Shown piece by piece: positions 7,973 through 15,658 of a stretch of DNA of 50,989 nucleotides. Origin of the DNA: Lachnospiraceae bacterium (GTDB taxonomy: Bacteria > Bacillota > Clostridia > Lachnospirales > Lachnospiraceae); the NCBI GenBank assembly GCA_021202075.1, contig JAJQDT010000060.1, positions 179,460 to 230,448 of the forward strand, written 5' to 3'. Both the position numbers and the translations under genes were made by a program. Position 1 is the stretch's first letter. The number at the start of each line of letters is the position of its first letter. The notes beneath the pieces are model-generated. The model worked only from the letters and a program-made list of their open reading frames with translations. It did no database searches and was not told the origin of the DNA.

Positions 7973-8791
7973 TCACCCGCGCACGCAGACAGCGGCACAA
8001 TATTCCCCATCCGAACCCGCGCAAAATTCCATGAACTCATAGCACGCGCCGTCAGACTGCCCGCTGACAGAAACGAAGGAATCCCTTCTCTTTTGCAGTA
8101 CGGCCCCATCCCCCGTTTCCAGAGGAATCGATTGACAGGCCGATCCCCCGGATATTGAATTTATCTGTCCCTTAATCGATTCGGCTGTGTTTTCAGGCTC
8201 CTGTCTGCCGTACTTTTCTTCCGAAGGAAATGATGGAAATCCTTCCTCCAGTTTACAATCTCTGAACGTAAAGCAAAACGAATTGAGCGGCAGATGCAGT
8301 CCCTGTCCGGTCGCCTTCAGAAAGCTTTCCTTCAGCGTCCAGATTCGGTAAAAACGTTCTTCCTTCTCTTTTTCTCCCGGGGCCGCCAGCATCCAGTCTG
8401 CCTCTTTCCTGCAGAAAAAGCGCCGGGCCAGTGCCTCATTTGTCCGCTTCCGGTACTCAATATCACAGCCAACCTCTCTGTCCGCAAACACAGCAAGCGC
8501 GATGTTCCCGGAATGAGAGAGATTAAAATGAATCTCCGGAAAATCCGGGAAATACGGCTTCCCATATTCCCCCTTGCAGACGCGTACCTCCGCCTCCCGC
8601 AGGGCATATGTACGCAGTCCTTCATCCAGAAGAATCCCCGCCGCCAGGGAAAGCCGTTTATCCTGCGGCATCCGAATCCGGTCTATTTTTTCCCGGCGGT
8701 CCGTCGAGCGTTCCTGATAATACCGTTCAAAAACCTCCGGGTCCTCCAGTTGACGGGTCGTCATCGCAAACACCTTTATCCTGTCTGTCAT
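7973..8791 (-). CDS. 4'-phosphopantetheinyl transferase, Sfp/Gsp type
   Basis: This 272-aa enzyme transfers the phosphopantetheine arm of CoA onto a Ser of carrier proteins. Signatures are in order: GEYGKPYFP (74-82), FNLSHSGN (89-96), VGCDIE (107-112, with the Mg-binding Asp110 and Glu112) and WTLKESFLKATGQG (151-164). The C-terminal third (about 185-235) is a low-complexity, variable insert. No NRPS, PKS or fatty-acid synthase gene is nearby, so it may be the general carrier-protein transferase or serve a distant cluster. It starts at ATG behind CGGGGATG and a TTGCAG-17-TATAAT promoter. Confidence 0.9.
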   Translation of the reverse strand: MTDRIKVFAMTTRQLEDPEVFERYYQERSTDRREKIDRIRMPQDKRLSLAAGILLDEGLRTYALREAEVRVCKGEYGKPYFPDFPEIHFNLSHSGNIALAVFADREVGCDIEYRKRTNEALARRFFCRKEADWMLAAPGEKEKEERFYRIWTLKESFLKATGQGLHLPLNSFCFTFRDCKLEEGFPSFPSEEKYGRQEPENTAESIKGQINSISGGSACQSIPLETGDGAVLQKRRDSFVSVSGQSDGACYEFMEFCAGSDGEYCAAVCVRG

Positions 8792-8841
8792 ATCAGCATC
8801 CCCGGGCAGACCGCCCCGTTTTTTCTTTCATCTGTTTTTTG

Positions 8842-8870
8842 ATTATACTCCTTTTGAGTGAAACCTGCAA
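8842..8870 (-). promoter_or_regulatory. predicted sigma-A promoter of the phosphopantetheinyl transferase
   Basis: On the minus strand TTGCAG (8870-8865), a 17-bp spacer and TATAAT (8847-8842) lie about 50 bp before the 8791 start. Confidence 0.7.
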
Positions 8871-9013
8871 GAAGCATAAGAAAACGATTACATCCCAGAT
8901 TACTACATCGCGGGGCTGCGTCGTGGCTTTTATGGCCCTCGGTTCGCGCATCAGTCGATGCAAAATGGGCAAGTTATTTCATGACAGTTCCTTACTATAG
9001 GTAACAATGAACC

Positions 9014-9041
9014 GAAGCGGATACCATCAGGCATCCGCTTC
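9014..9041 (-). terminator. hairpin over the stop of the aldo/keto reductase
   Basis: A perfect 9-bp stem GAAGCGGAT (9014-9022) / ATCCGCTTC (9033-9041) overlaps the last codons of the reductase. On the minus strand it is followed by GGTTCATTGTT, a modest U-rich tail, so it probably acts as the terminator. Confidence 0.55.
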
Positions 9042-10034
9042 ACATATCGTATCAATTTCCCGAAGCTCCTCCTCCGTGAAATCCGTGTGCTCCGCGACGG
9101 AGATATTCTCTTCGATCTGCTCCGGACGCGACGCGCCGATCAGCACAGAGCATACATCATCATCCTTAAGGATCCAGGAAAGAGCCATCTGCGCAAGCGT
9201 CTGCCCCCGCTTTGAAGCCAGATCGTTCAGCGCCCGAATCTGGTGCAGCCGGGTCTCGGTAAGCGCGTCCGCTTTCAGGAATCGTCCGTCCCGGGCGATA
9301 CGGCTGTCCGTTGGAATTCCCTGAAGGTATTTATCCGTGAGAAGCCCCTGCGCGAGCGGACTGAACGCGATGATCCCCATCCCCGCCTCTTTGCAGCACC
9401 GCTTCACGCCATCCTGCTCAATCGTGCGGTCAAAAATGGAATACCGTCTCTGATTGATGATCAGCGGACAGTGCAACTCATCCATAATGGCTTTCGCCTG
9501 CAGGGTATGCGTCTCATCATAATTCGAGATTCCGGCATACAGCGCTTTGCCGCTGCGCACGATGGCCGCGAGCGCTTCCATCGTCTCCTCCAGAGGCGTC
9601 TCCGGATCCATCCGGTGATGATAAAAAATATCCACATATGGCAGCCCCAGCCGCTTCAGGCTCTGGTCGATGCTCGCAGTGAGATACTTTTTACTGCCCC
9701 AGTCGCCGTAAGGTCCCGGCCACATATCATAGCCCGCCTTTGTCGTAATCACCAGCTCATCCCGGTACGGCATGAAATCCTCACGCAGGATCCGTCCTGC
9801 ATTCTCCTCCGCGCTGCCATAGATGGGCCCGTAATTATTCGCAAGATCAAACTGCGTGATCCCGTGGTCAAACGCAGTCCGGCACATTGCCTTCATATTG
9901 TCATAATTGCCATTGCTCCCAAAATTGTGCCAGAAGCCAAGGGAAACCGCCGGGAATTTCAGCCCGCTTCTCCCCACGCGATTATAAATCATCCGGTCAT
10001 AGCGATGATCACTCGCCACATAAATATCCGCCAT
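9027..10034 (-). CDS. aldo/keto reductase (YghZ / glyceraldehyde 3-phosphate reductase-like)
   Basis: This 335-aa NADPH-dependent (beta/alpha)8-barrel oxidoreductase has catalytic tetrad candidates Asp63 (FDLANNYG), Tyr68, Lys99 (ITTKAGYDMWPGPYG) and His139/140 (DIFYHHR). The GYDMWPGPYGDWGS segment and overall length resemble the YghZ subgroup, which reduces L-glyceraldehyde 3-phosphate and other aldehydes. The cofactor end motif GASRPEQIEENI is present near the C-terminus. The start MADIYVASDH has GAGGAGAGAG just upstream; a longer frame adds 9 codons without a better ribosome binding site. It appears monocistronic. A detoxification role is inferred from the family. Confidence 0.9.
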   Translation of the reverse strand: MADIYVASDHRYDRMIYNRVGRSGLKFPAVSLGFWHNFGSNGNYDNMKAMCRTAFDHGITQFDLANNYGPIYGSAEENAGRILREDFMPYRDELVITTKAGYDMWPGPYGDWGSKKYLTASIDQSLKRLGLPYVDIFYHHRMDPETPLEETMEALAAIVRSGKALYAGISNYDETHTLQAKAIMDELHCPLIINQRRYSIFDRTIEQDGVKRCCKEAGMGIIAFSPLAQGLLTDKYLQGIPTDSRIARDGRFLKADALTETRLHQIRALNDLASKRGQTLAQMALSWILKDDDVCSVLIGASRPEQIEENISVAEHTDFTEEELREIDTICEADA

Positions 10035-10526
10035 GTTCTCTCTCCTCGTATCCATTCTCACTGTGTCAGACGTACACGTCCTGTCGGATTCTTCCCAAAA
10101 CCACAGGCAGAGATTTTTTCGTTTATCTGCCTTTTTTCTTAAGATTGTTTATGATTCTTTCACTTTCCTTTCACACAAAGTCCACATCCGATTGCTATAG
10201 TAGCACCATCAAACGAAGTCACCCGGGCGATTAAAAAATCAGATCATTCGGACTGGCTTCTACAAAAAACGTTCCCCGCGCAGGGGTTTACATATACTGT
10301 CCGGCATGGTTTTTATGCCGGACGCAGGCCGCGCCATTGCGAAGCAATCTATGTTGTGCGGCTAACCATTATTTTCCTGTTCTTTCTTCCCGGACATCCA
10401 ATGTATCCGCTTCGCTTCGCGAATCGAAAAATTGAATGTCCGTTATTTTTATGCTCACAAGTATCATTATTCCAGTCAGCCTGCGATCCTTCTTCAGAAA
10501 TTAATAGTATTTTGGATATCCATTTT
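10035..10526. other. intergenic region, 492 bp
   Basis: It lies between the aldo/keto reductase start and the activase stop. It holds repeat copy 2 (10299-10368) and otherwise no credible gene. A 67-codon minus frame here overlaps the repeat and lacks a ribosome binding site. No clear terminator for the activase operon was found. Confidence 0.6.
10299..10368. repeat. dispersed palindromic intergenic repeat, copy 2
   Basis: Hairpin 1 is GTCCGGCAT (10299-10307) / ATGCCGGAC (10315-10323). Hairpin 2 starts in GGCCGCGCCATTGC, pairs with GCAAT..., and ends in TGCGGCTAACC. Order and spacing match copy 1 at 6740-6815. Confidence 0.72.
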
Positions 10527-11522
10527 TCATCCCGCTTTCCGGTGCATGACATCCCCCTTCTCGCAGCGGTTCCCCCATCCGTCTATAAGCGTGCCGTCCC
10601 GGTAGACACAGACAATCTCACAGTTATTGGAACAGCGGCCGCATTTGGCTTCGCGGGTCTTGAATTCCACGTCCTCGATGGAAAAATCAAATTCCCTGCG
10701 GACGCTGCCGCTCTTTGCAAGGATTGCAGCTCCGATGGCTCCCATCAGATGTCCGTTCTCGTCCACGCGGATATCACAGTGCAGCGCCTTTTCGAACGCT
10801 TTGACGACGCCGATATTTTTGCTGACTCCGCCCTGAAAAACGACCGGTGAGACGATGCGCTTTCCCTTGCCGACGTTGTTCAGATAATTCGCCACCACGG
10901 CCTGGCAGAGCCCGGCGACGATATCCTCTTTGGAGTGCCCCATCTGAATTTTATGCACGAGGTCAGATTCCGCAAATACCGTGCAGCGGGCCGCAATCTG
11001 CGTCGGATGCTTCGACTGCAGCGCGATCTCACCCATGTCCTCAACGTCAATGCCGAGCCGTCTGGACTGGCTGGACAAAAAAGATCCGGTGCCCGCCGCA
11101 CAGAGCGTGTTCATCGCGTAGTCGACTGCCACTCCGTTCTCCACCAGAATGATTTTCGAGTCCTGCCCGCCGATTTCCAGGATCGTGCGCGTCTCCGGAT
11201 AATAGGATGTCGTGCCGACCGCATGCGCGGTAATCTCATTTTTCACCATAGTCGCGCCTGTGATCGTACCCGCGAGGCGGCGCGCGCTGCCGGTCGTGCC
11301 GGTCGCGACAATCCGGTAAGTCTCTTTATCAAACTGCTGCTCCAGAAGGCCTACCAGCTGTTTCACCGCGCCGATCGGGTTGCCTTCTGTCCATATGTAG
11401 GCGCTCGAAAGGATTTCCTTCTCATCGTTTAAAATCACACCCTTCGTGGAAATCGAGCCAACATCAATCCCGAGGTATGCATCTTTTTTCGTTGTCGTCC
11501 CGCTCTTCTTCGAATCGCTCAT
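10527..11522 (-). CDS. acyl-CoA dehydratase activase family ATPase (BcrAD/BadFG fold)
   Basis: This 331-aa ASKHA-fold ATPase has the phosphate motif GIDVGSISTKG (18-28), EIGGQDSKII (116-125) and CAAGTGSFLS (141-150). Cys141 and Cys180 are 39 residues apart, matching the pair (Cys127/Cys166 in HgdC) that holds the single [4Fe-4S] cluster of a homodimeric activase. ATP hydrolysis in this family drives one-electron injection into a partner Fe-S enzyme. Unusually, the C-terminal tail adds five Cys (294, 297, 301, 305, 320), which could hold another cluster. Its ATG overlaps the stop of the upstream HGD-D-like gene by 4 bp, so translation is coupled. The actual partner reaction is not known. Confidence 0.9.
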   Translation of the reverse strand: MSDSKKSGTTTKKDAYLGIDVGSISTKGVILNDEKEILSSAYIWTEGNPIGAVKQLVGLLEQQFDKETYRIVATGTTGSARRLAGTITGATMVKNEITAHAVGTTSYYPETRTILEIGGQDSKIILVENGVAVDYAMNTLCAAGTGSFLSSQSRRLGIDVEDMGEIALQSKHPTQIAARCTVFAESDLVHKIQMGHSKEDIVAGLCQAVVANYLNNVGKGKRIVSPVVFQGGVSKNIGVVKAFEKALHCDIRVDENGHLMGAIGAAILAKSGSVRREFDFSIEDVEFKTREAKCGRCSNNCEIVCVYRDGTLIDGWGNRCEKGDVMHRKAG

Positions 11523-12610
11523 CGAATTACCTTCTTTCTCATACTTAACATATCATAAAAGGCCTCCAGCCTGGTCATCAGTCCCGTGTCGCTGGTCTGT
11601 GAATCGAAGGTCAGATACAGGATCGGGATTTTATAGTCCGAGCCAATGTTCTGAAGCACCGGCATCACATCGATCTCCGGCGTGCAGCCGGCGGATTTCA
11701 CATGGATAATCCCGTCAAACCCCCGCTCGGCATAATCACGCGCGCACCAGATATTGGCTGTGGAAGTCGGCCCCATCTCATATCTGCAAAGGTCACGGAT
11801 GCGCACATTCAGATTCTTCTCCCCGCTGTAGTGCAGATTGCGGTGGGAAAGGTTCATCCAGCGGTGCACCTCGACTCCCATATCCGCGAGCTTCTGCTCC
11901 AGCTCCAGATTTGAAAAGTCATCCTGAACGGTAAAATATTCGCCGATCAGGCCGACCCGCAGCGGCTCCTCTTTTTTCAGAGGGATCTCATGAAACGCAC
12001 TCTTCACACGCTGATGCGCCGCCTCAATATCCCCTCTGGACGCAGCCTTGTCCAAGTCATTCCAAAACTGGTTCAATGCTTTCCGGTGTGCACCTTTTGT
12101 GAGCTCAAATCCGCAGTTTTTGTAGTACAGCTCCTCGATTTCATCGATGTATTCCACCATTTTAATCGTTTCCATGCCGGCGACGGTCACTTTGGCAACA
12201 TGGGGCTTCGGGCACATCCGCCCGATCACCTTCAGATAATCCCGGGTTTTTCCGGTCGTATATTCCGCCATATTGATAAAATCAAACTCATACCCAAGGT
12301 CGCGGAGAATCTGCTCCTGCAGCTCGCCGTAGTAGCCCAGGCGGCAATAGCCGTAAAACATCAGCAGCGTATCCGCCCCGCATTCGAGCGCCTCAATCAG
12401 ACTGCCCAATGTCGTCTTGAACGGCGTACAGACCGTATCCGGACTGTACAAGCTGCCGATATCCAGCGTCTTTTTCGTCATCCGCGGCTGCATGATATAC
12501 TGCTGCTCCAGGCCAGCCTCAATAAAATATTTCGCAGCATAATTATACCGCGCAGCCATCGGAAACGCGATTTTTTTCTTATTGCTGTTTGTTAAATCTT
12601 CCTTTGCCAT
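11519..12610 (-). CDS. 2-hydroxyacyl-CoA dehydratase D-component (HGD-D) family protein
   Basis: This 363-aa Fe-S protein resembles the HgdB/FldC half of 2-hydroxyacyl-CoA dehydratases and the double-cubane cluster proteins. Cys residues in conserved-looking contexts include YSPDTVCTPFK, FYGYCRLGYYGE, RMCPKP, WCARD and SAGCTPEIDVMP. The segment KSAGCTPEID, followed later by DSQTSDTGLMTRLEAF, is characteristic of the family. It lies between the DUF2229 gene (39-bp gap) and the activase (4-bp overlap) in one operon. There is no CoA-transferase, acyl-CoA dehydrogenase or second dehydratase subunit, so a classic amino-acid fermentation role is unlikely. The start follows GGAGTG. Confidence 0.85.
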   Translation of the reverse strand: MAKEDLTNSNKKKIAFPMAARYNYAAKYFIEAGLEQQYIMQPRMTKKTLDIGSLYSPDTVCTPFKTTLGSLIEALECGADTLLMFYGYCRLGYYGELQEQILRDLGYEFDFINMAEYTTGKTRDYLKVIGRMCPKPHVAKVTVAGMETIKMVEYIDEIEELYYKNCGFELTKGAHRKALNQFWNDLDKAASRGDIEAAHQRVKSAFHEIPLKKEEPLRVGLIGEYFTVQDDFSNLELEQKLADMGVEVHRWMNLSHRNLHYSGEKNLNVRIRDLCRYEMGPTSTANIWCARDYAERGFDGIIHVKSAGCTPEIDVMPVLQNIGSDYKIPILYLTFDSQTSDTGLMTRLEAFYDMLSMRKKVIR

Positions 12611-12649
12611 ATGTGAATCACTCCAAATACATCATTGTCATTTCTACGG

Positions 12650-13600
12650 TTATGTATTTTCATGAAAGGTCAGGATATCCACAAAGCTTTCCAGGCGCGT
12701 CTCGACACCTGCCATCCCGCTCTGTCCGTCCAGCATCAGGTTCAGGATCGGCGTGCCGTCATTCCTGCGGATGATCATATCGTTCGTCATCGCGTCCGGT
12801 CCGCATGGAAACACCGACAGAAGAATGATTCCGTCCACCCGTTTCCGATTCTCATAGATTCCTCCTGCGATCTCCCGGTTGATCTCCCAGCGCATGGTCG
12901 GCGACAGTCTGGAGCCCTGCTTCAGAGCAGTCTTCCGATCCATTACATCCGCGCGGAGTACAGTGACCCCCGCGTTTTTCAGAAAGTCTGTGACCGGCTT
13001 GCCGATATACGCGTCATTTTCCACATAGCTGTGACCGGCGATCATCACCTTCAGGCCATCCTGTTTATACAGTGCTTCCTGCCGCTTCACCTGGTTTTTC
13101 CAGTCCTCTGTTTCCGCCTTTTTCGCCTTTTTATAAGCCTTCGACGCCGCCTTTTTCCCAAAGCCCAGCTCTGCCGCCATCGAAACAAACGCGGACTCTT
13201 CGTCGAGCCCGTGTGTAACATCGATATTATAGGAAATAAACTTCTGCCCCGTTCTGCGGAAAAGATTGCCGCAGATATCATACAGCCCCTCAAAGGTCGT
13301 ACACATATATCTGCGGATGCCAAAATTGCTGATGCGGGGAACCAGGATATAGTCGCAGTTTCCAACCAGCTTCTCAACATGTCCGAGATAAATCTTCACC
13401 GAAAGGCACATTTCATCAATCGCGATCGCCGTCCCCCGGTTCAGCGTTTCCAGCGTCGTAGGAGGACTGACAAGTATATCCGTTCCCAATTCTGTAAAAA
13501 AATTCTTCCAGAGTACCCGGTACCGGTCATACAGCAGCGCCCGCGGCAGACCAATGATCAATTTGCGCCCGACGGCGCCGGTGCTCTTTTTCTCTGACAA
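12650..13600 (-). CDS. DUF2229-type acyl-CoA dehydratase activase-related protein
   Basis: This 316-aa protein begins with the DUF2229 signature: IGLPRALLYDRYRVLWKNFF, SPPTTLETLNRG, DEMCLSVKIYLGHVEKL and YILVPRISN. As far as I know this domain mostly occurs inside very large (about 1,400 aa) fused proteins with activase and HGD-D parts; here it is a separate first gene of the operon. Start choice: the ribosome binding site GAGGTGA is well spaced for the TTG at 13600. The GTG at 13609 lies within that site. The tail DGQSGMAGVETRLESFVDIL parallels the TRLEAF end of the neighbouring HGD-D protein, suggesting homologous halves. Function unknown. Confidence 0.82.
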   Translation of the reverse strand: MSEKKSTGAVGRKLIIGLPRALLYDRYRVLWKNFFTELGTDILVSPPTTLETLNRGTAIAIDEMCLSVKIYLGHVEKLVGNCDYILVPRISNFGIRRYMCTTFEGLYDICGNLFRRTGQKFISYNIDVTHGLDEESAFVSMAAELGFGKKAASKAYKKAKKAETEDWKNQVKRQEALYKQDGLKVMIAGHSYVENDAYIGKPVTDFLKNAGVTVLRADVMDRKTALKQGSRLSPTMRWEINREIAGGIYENRKRVDGIILLSVFPCGPDAMTNDMIIRRNDGTPILNLMLDGQSGMAGVETRLESFVDILTFHENT

Positions 13601-13773
13601 ATCACTCACCTCTTATTTTCTGTGCATGTCTCAATTCCGTTATACCTGAGCGCCATTCATTCTAACACAAGAATTCAGACATCACAAGTGCCAAAATCAA
13701 CCTCCCTGCGAGCATCACAATTTCAACTGCCTTCCTTCGGTCATTTCGCGTCAAAACCATCCTGGCCGCAAAG

Positions 13774-14718
13774 TCACCCCGCCGCGAACGCAATGTTCAG
13801 CGCCTCGGAAATTGTATAGCTTAAGTATTTCACGGTCTCGTCAATGTCCTTCGGCGTCACAAACATCGTATTGAGATGCGGAGAAATCAGCTCCTGAATC
13901 ATCTCATGTTTTTCTGCATAGCTGAGCGTACCGAGGGTTCCGCCCAGCATCTGCATACGATCAGAGCGGTCCATTTCGGCCACCAGCTCCTCCATCGTGT
14001 CATTCACAATCGTTGCCGCGTCCACGACGGTCGGCACCCCAATTGCAATCACCGGCACACCAATCGTCTCTTCATTGATCGCGTCGCGGTGGTTTCCGAC
14101 GCCGGAGCCTGGATTGATGCCCGTATCCGTAATCTGAATCGTGCGGTTCAGACGTTTCGTGCTGCGGGCGGCAAGCGCATCAATCGCGATCACCAGTCCG
14201 GGCTTTGTCTCATCGACCACGCCCCGGATGATTTCCAGTGTTTCCATGCCAGTCTGCGCCATTACGCCGGGAACAATCGCACTGATCTCCCCGGCTGCCT
14301 CCATCCCGGCCGGCATCCGGCCGTATTCCCTAATCATATGCCGGGTAATCTGAAGATTGTTTACAACGTCCGGCCCGAGTGCGTCCGGCGTCACCTCCCT
14401 GTTGCCAAGTCCGACCACCAGCACAGAATCCTTTCGCCCGCCAATCATGTGATCCAGGCGCTTCGCCAGCTCCTCCGAAATTTCCCTGTGATAGTCCTCA
14501 TCCGGTGTCGACATATTCGGCGCCTCGATCGTAATATAAGTTCCGACCGGTTTTCCCATTGCTTTTGCTCCGTTTTCCGTCTCAATCGTCACCGTCGTCG
14601 TGTAAATCTCCCGCTCCTCATCTGCCTCTTCCTCAACGTTTACCCCGCGAAGCCGCGCATCAAAATTCTCCTTCGCCTCCAGCGCCAGATCCGTCCGTAC
14701 CTGAAATTTCCCAAGCAT
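13774..14718 (-). CDS. gpr: germination protease (spore endopeptidase)
   Basis: Gpr degrades small acid-soluble spore proteins during germination. The 314-aa protein starts MLGKFQVRTDLALEAKE. The RTDLALE segment resembles the SASP cleavage site and marks the pro-sequence processed during zymogen activation. Conserved blocks follow: VVGLGNREVTPDALGP, QTGMETLEII, IAIDALAARS, ITDTGINPGSGVGN and GVPVIAIGVPTVVDA. The ATG has AAGGAGAG 7 bases upstream; a 15-codon longer frame exists without such a site. This is direct evidence that the host lineage sporulates. It is transcribed away from hicAB and appears monocistronic. Confidence 0.96.
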   Translation of the reverse strand: MLGKFQVRTDLALEAKENFDARLRGVNVEEEADEEREIYTTTVTIETENGAKAMGKPVGTYITIEAPNMSTPDEDYHREISEELAKRLDHMIGGRKDSVLVVGLGNREVTPDALGPDVVNNLQITRHMIREYGRMPAGMEAAGEISAIVPGVMAQTGMETLEIIRGVVDETKPGLVIAIDALAARSTKRLNRTIQITDTGINPGSGVGNHRDAINEETIGVPVIAIGVPTVVDAATIVNDTMEELVAEMDRSDRMQMLGGTLGTLSYAEKHEMIQELISPHLNTMFVTPKDIDETVKYLSYTISEALNIAFAAG

Positions 14719-15016
14719 TCTTCGTCTCTCCTTATTTTCTCCGTTGTGATGATACGATACCACGGGCTCCAGGCATGCGAATCAAGCAGGAAACCGCAGG
14801 TATCCTGATGCCGGGAACTTCCTGGCTCCGGCATTCTGTGAATATTTCATTACTATAGCATTTCCATCCTCCTGCAATTTTATAATCATGTCTGTTTTTA
14901 AAAGCATAAACTTGCTTATATTTTCAGTATCGTTTTGTTTTCTTTATGCTTATCTCATAAATTTATTGTTTTTTATCAGAAGATTGTTTATAATCATGAA
15001 GAGATTGAAATATCAC

Positions 15017-15045
15017 TTGACGCACGTGTTTATACGTGCTAAAAT
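15017..15045 (+). promoter_or_regulatory. hicAB promoter with operator palindrome in the spacer
   Basis: -35 TTGACG (15017-15022) and -10 TAAAAT (15040-15045) are separated by 17 bp. The palindrome GCACGT (15022-15027) / ACGTGC (15034-15039) fills that spacer. This fits autorepression by the HicB ribbon-helix-helix domain, as known for hicAB loci. Confidence 0.8.
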
Positions 15046-15061
15046 TGAGGGGAGCATTTAA

Positions 15062-15256
15062 ATGAAGACATCTGAATTAATTAAGATACTGAAAAAGAAT
15101 GGCTGCCACATTATCCGGCATGGCAGCAATCACGATATCTGGTTCTGTCCAAAGACAAATTTACAATTTGCCGTTCCGAGACATAAGGGCGAGATCAAAT
15201 TTGGAACTGCCAGAAATATTTTGAAAAACGCCGGAACCAACCAGAAGGAGGCATAA
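15062..15256 (+). CDS. hicA: HicA toxin, mRNA interferase
   Basis: This 64-aa protein has the compact dsRBD-like HicA fold. Catalytic His24 lies in IIRHGSNHDIWF, and the family C-terminus VPRHKGEIKFGTARNILKNAG is intact. HicA toxins cleave mRNA independently of ribosomes when not bound by HicB. The start has AGGGGAG 7 bases upstream. It is the first gene of a two-gene operon, with hicB beginning 1 bp after its stop. All recognisable residues are present, so the toxin is expected to be functional. Confidence 0.94.
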   Translation: MKTSELIKILKKNGCHIIRHGSNHDIWFCPKTNLQFAVPRHKGEIKFGTARNILKNAGTNQKEA

Positions 15257-15257
15257 A

Positions 15258-15656
15258 ATGTCAAAATACGCATATCCCGCTATTTTTACCCCGGAAAAGG
15301 ATGGCGGCTATTCCATCCTCTTCCCTGACCTTGACGGATGCTGTACCTGTGGAGATGACATGGCAGACGCCCTTATAATGGCGGAGGATGCTCTGGCTCT
15401 TATACTCTACGGCTACGAATCGGATAAACGCCCGATTCCTGTTCCATCAAAAGCATCCGAATTACCTTTAAAAACAGGTGAATTTGTAAATTACATTGCC
15501 TGCGATACACTTTCATACAGAAAAATGTACAACAATAAATCAGTCAAAAAAACGCTCACACTTCCGGAATGGCTGAATGAAGCCGCCGTGGAAGCCGGTA
15601 TAAATTTTTCTCAGGTTCTTCAGGAAGCCCTGAAAGCCCGGCTCAGCCTGGGATAA
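15258..15656 (+). CDS. hicB: HicB antitoxin
   Basis: This 132-aa antitoxin has an N-terminal degenerate RNase H-like HicB domain (about 3-70, YPAIFTPEKDGGYSILFPDLDGC) and a C-terminal ribbon-helix-helix DNA-binding segment (about 95-131, LPEWLNEAAVEAGINFSQVL). The first domain neutralises HicA and the second represses the operon. Its ribosome binding site AAGGAGG lies within the last codons of hicA, so the two are translationally coupled. Its stop codon ends 2 bp from the stop of the convergent HipA-like gene. Confidence 0.94.
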   Translation: MSKYAYPAIFTPEKDGGYSILFPDLDGCCTCGDDMADALIMAEDALALILYGYESDKRPIPVPSKASELPLKTGEFVNYIACDTLSYRKMYNNKSVKKTLTLPEWLNEAAVEAGINFSQVLQEALKARLSLG

Positions 15657-15658
15657 GT

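Noticed and set aside
7973..8791. Part of an NRPS/PKS cluster
   Set aside because: Only the phosphopantetheinyl transferase is present; no synthase, carrier or tailoring gene lies nearby.
10349..10552. 67-codon minus-strand ORF
   Set aside because: It overlaps the repeat copy and the end of the activase gene and has no ribosome binding site.
10527..13600. Lactate/glutarate fermentation operon
   Set aside because: CoA-transferase, second dehydratase subunit, acyl-CoA dehydrogenase and Etf genes are absent.
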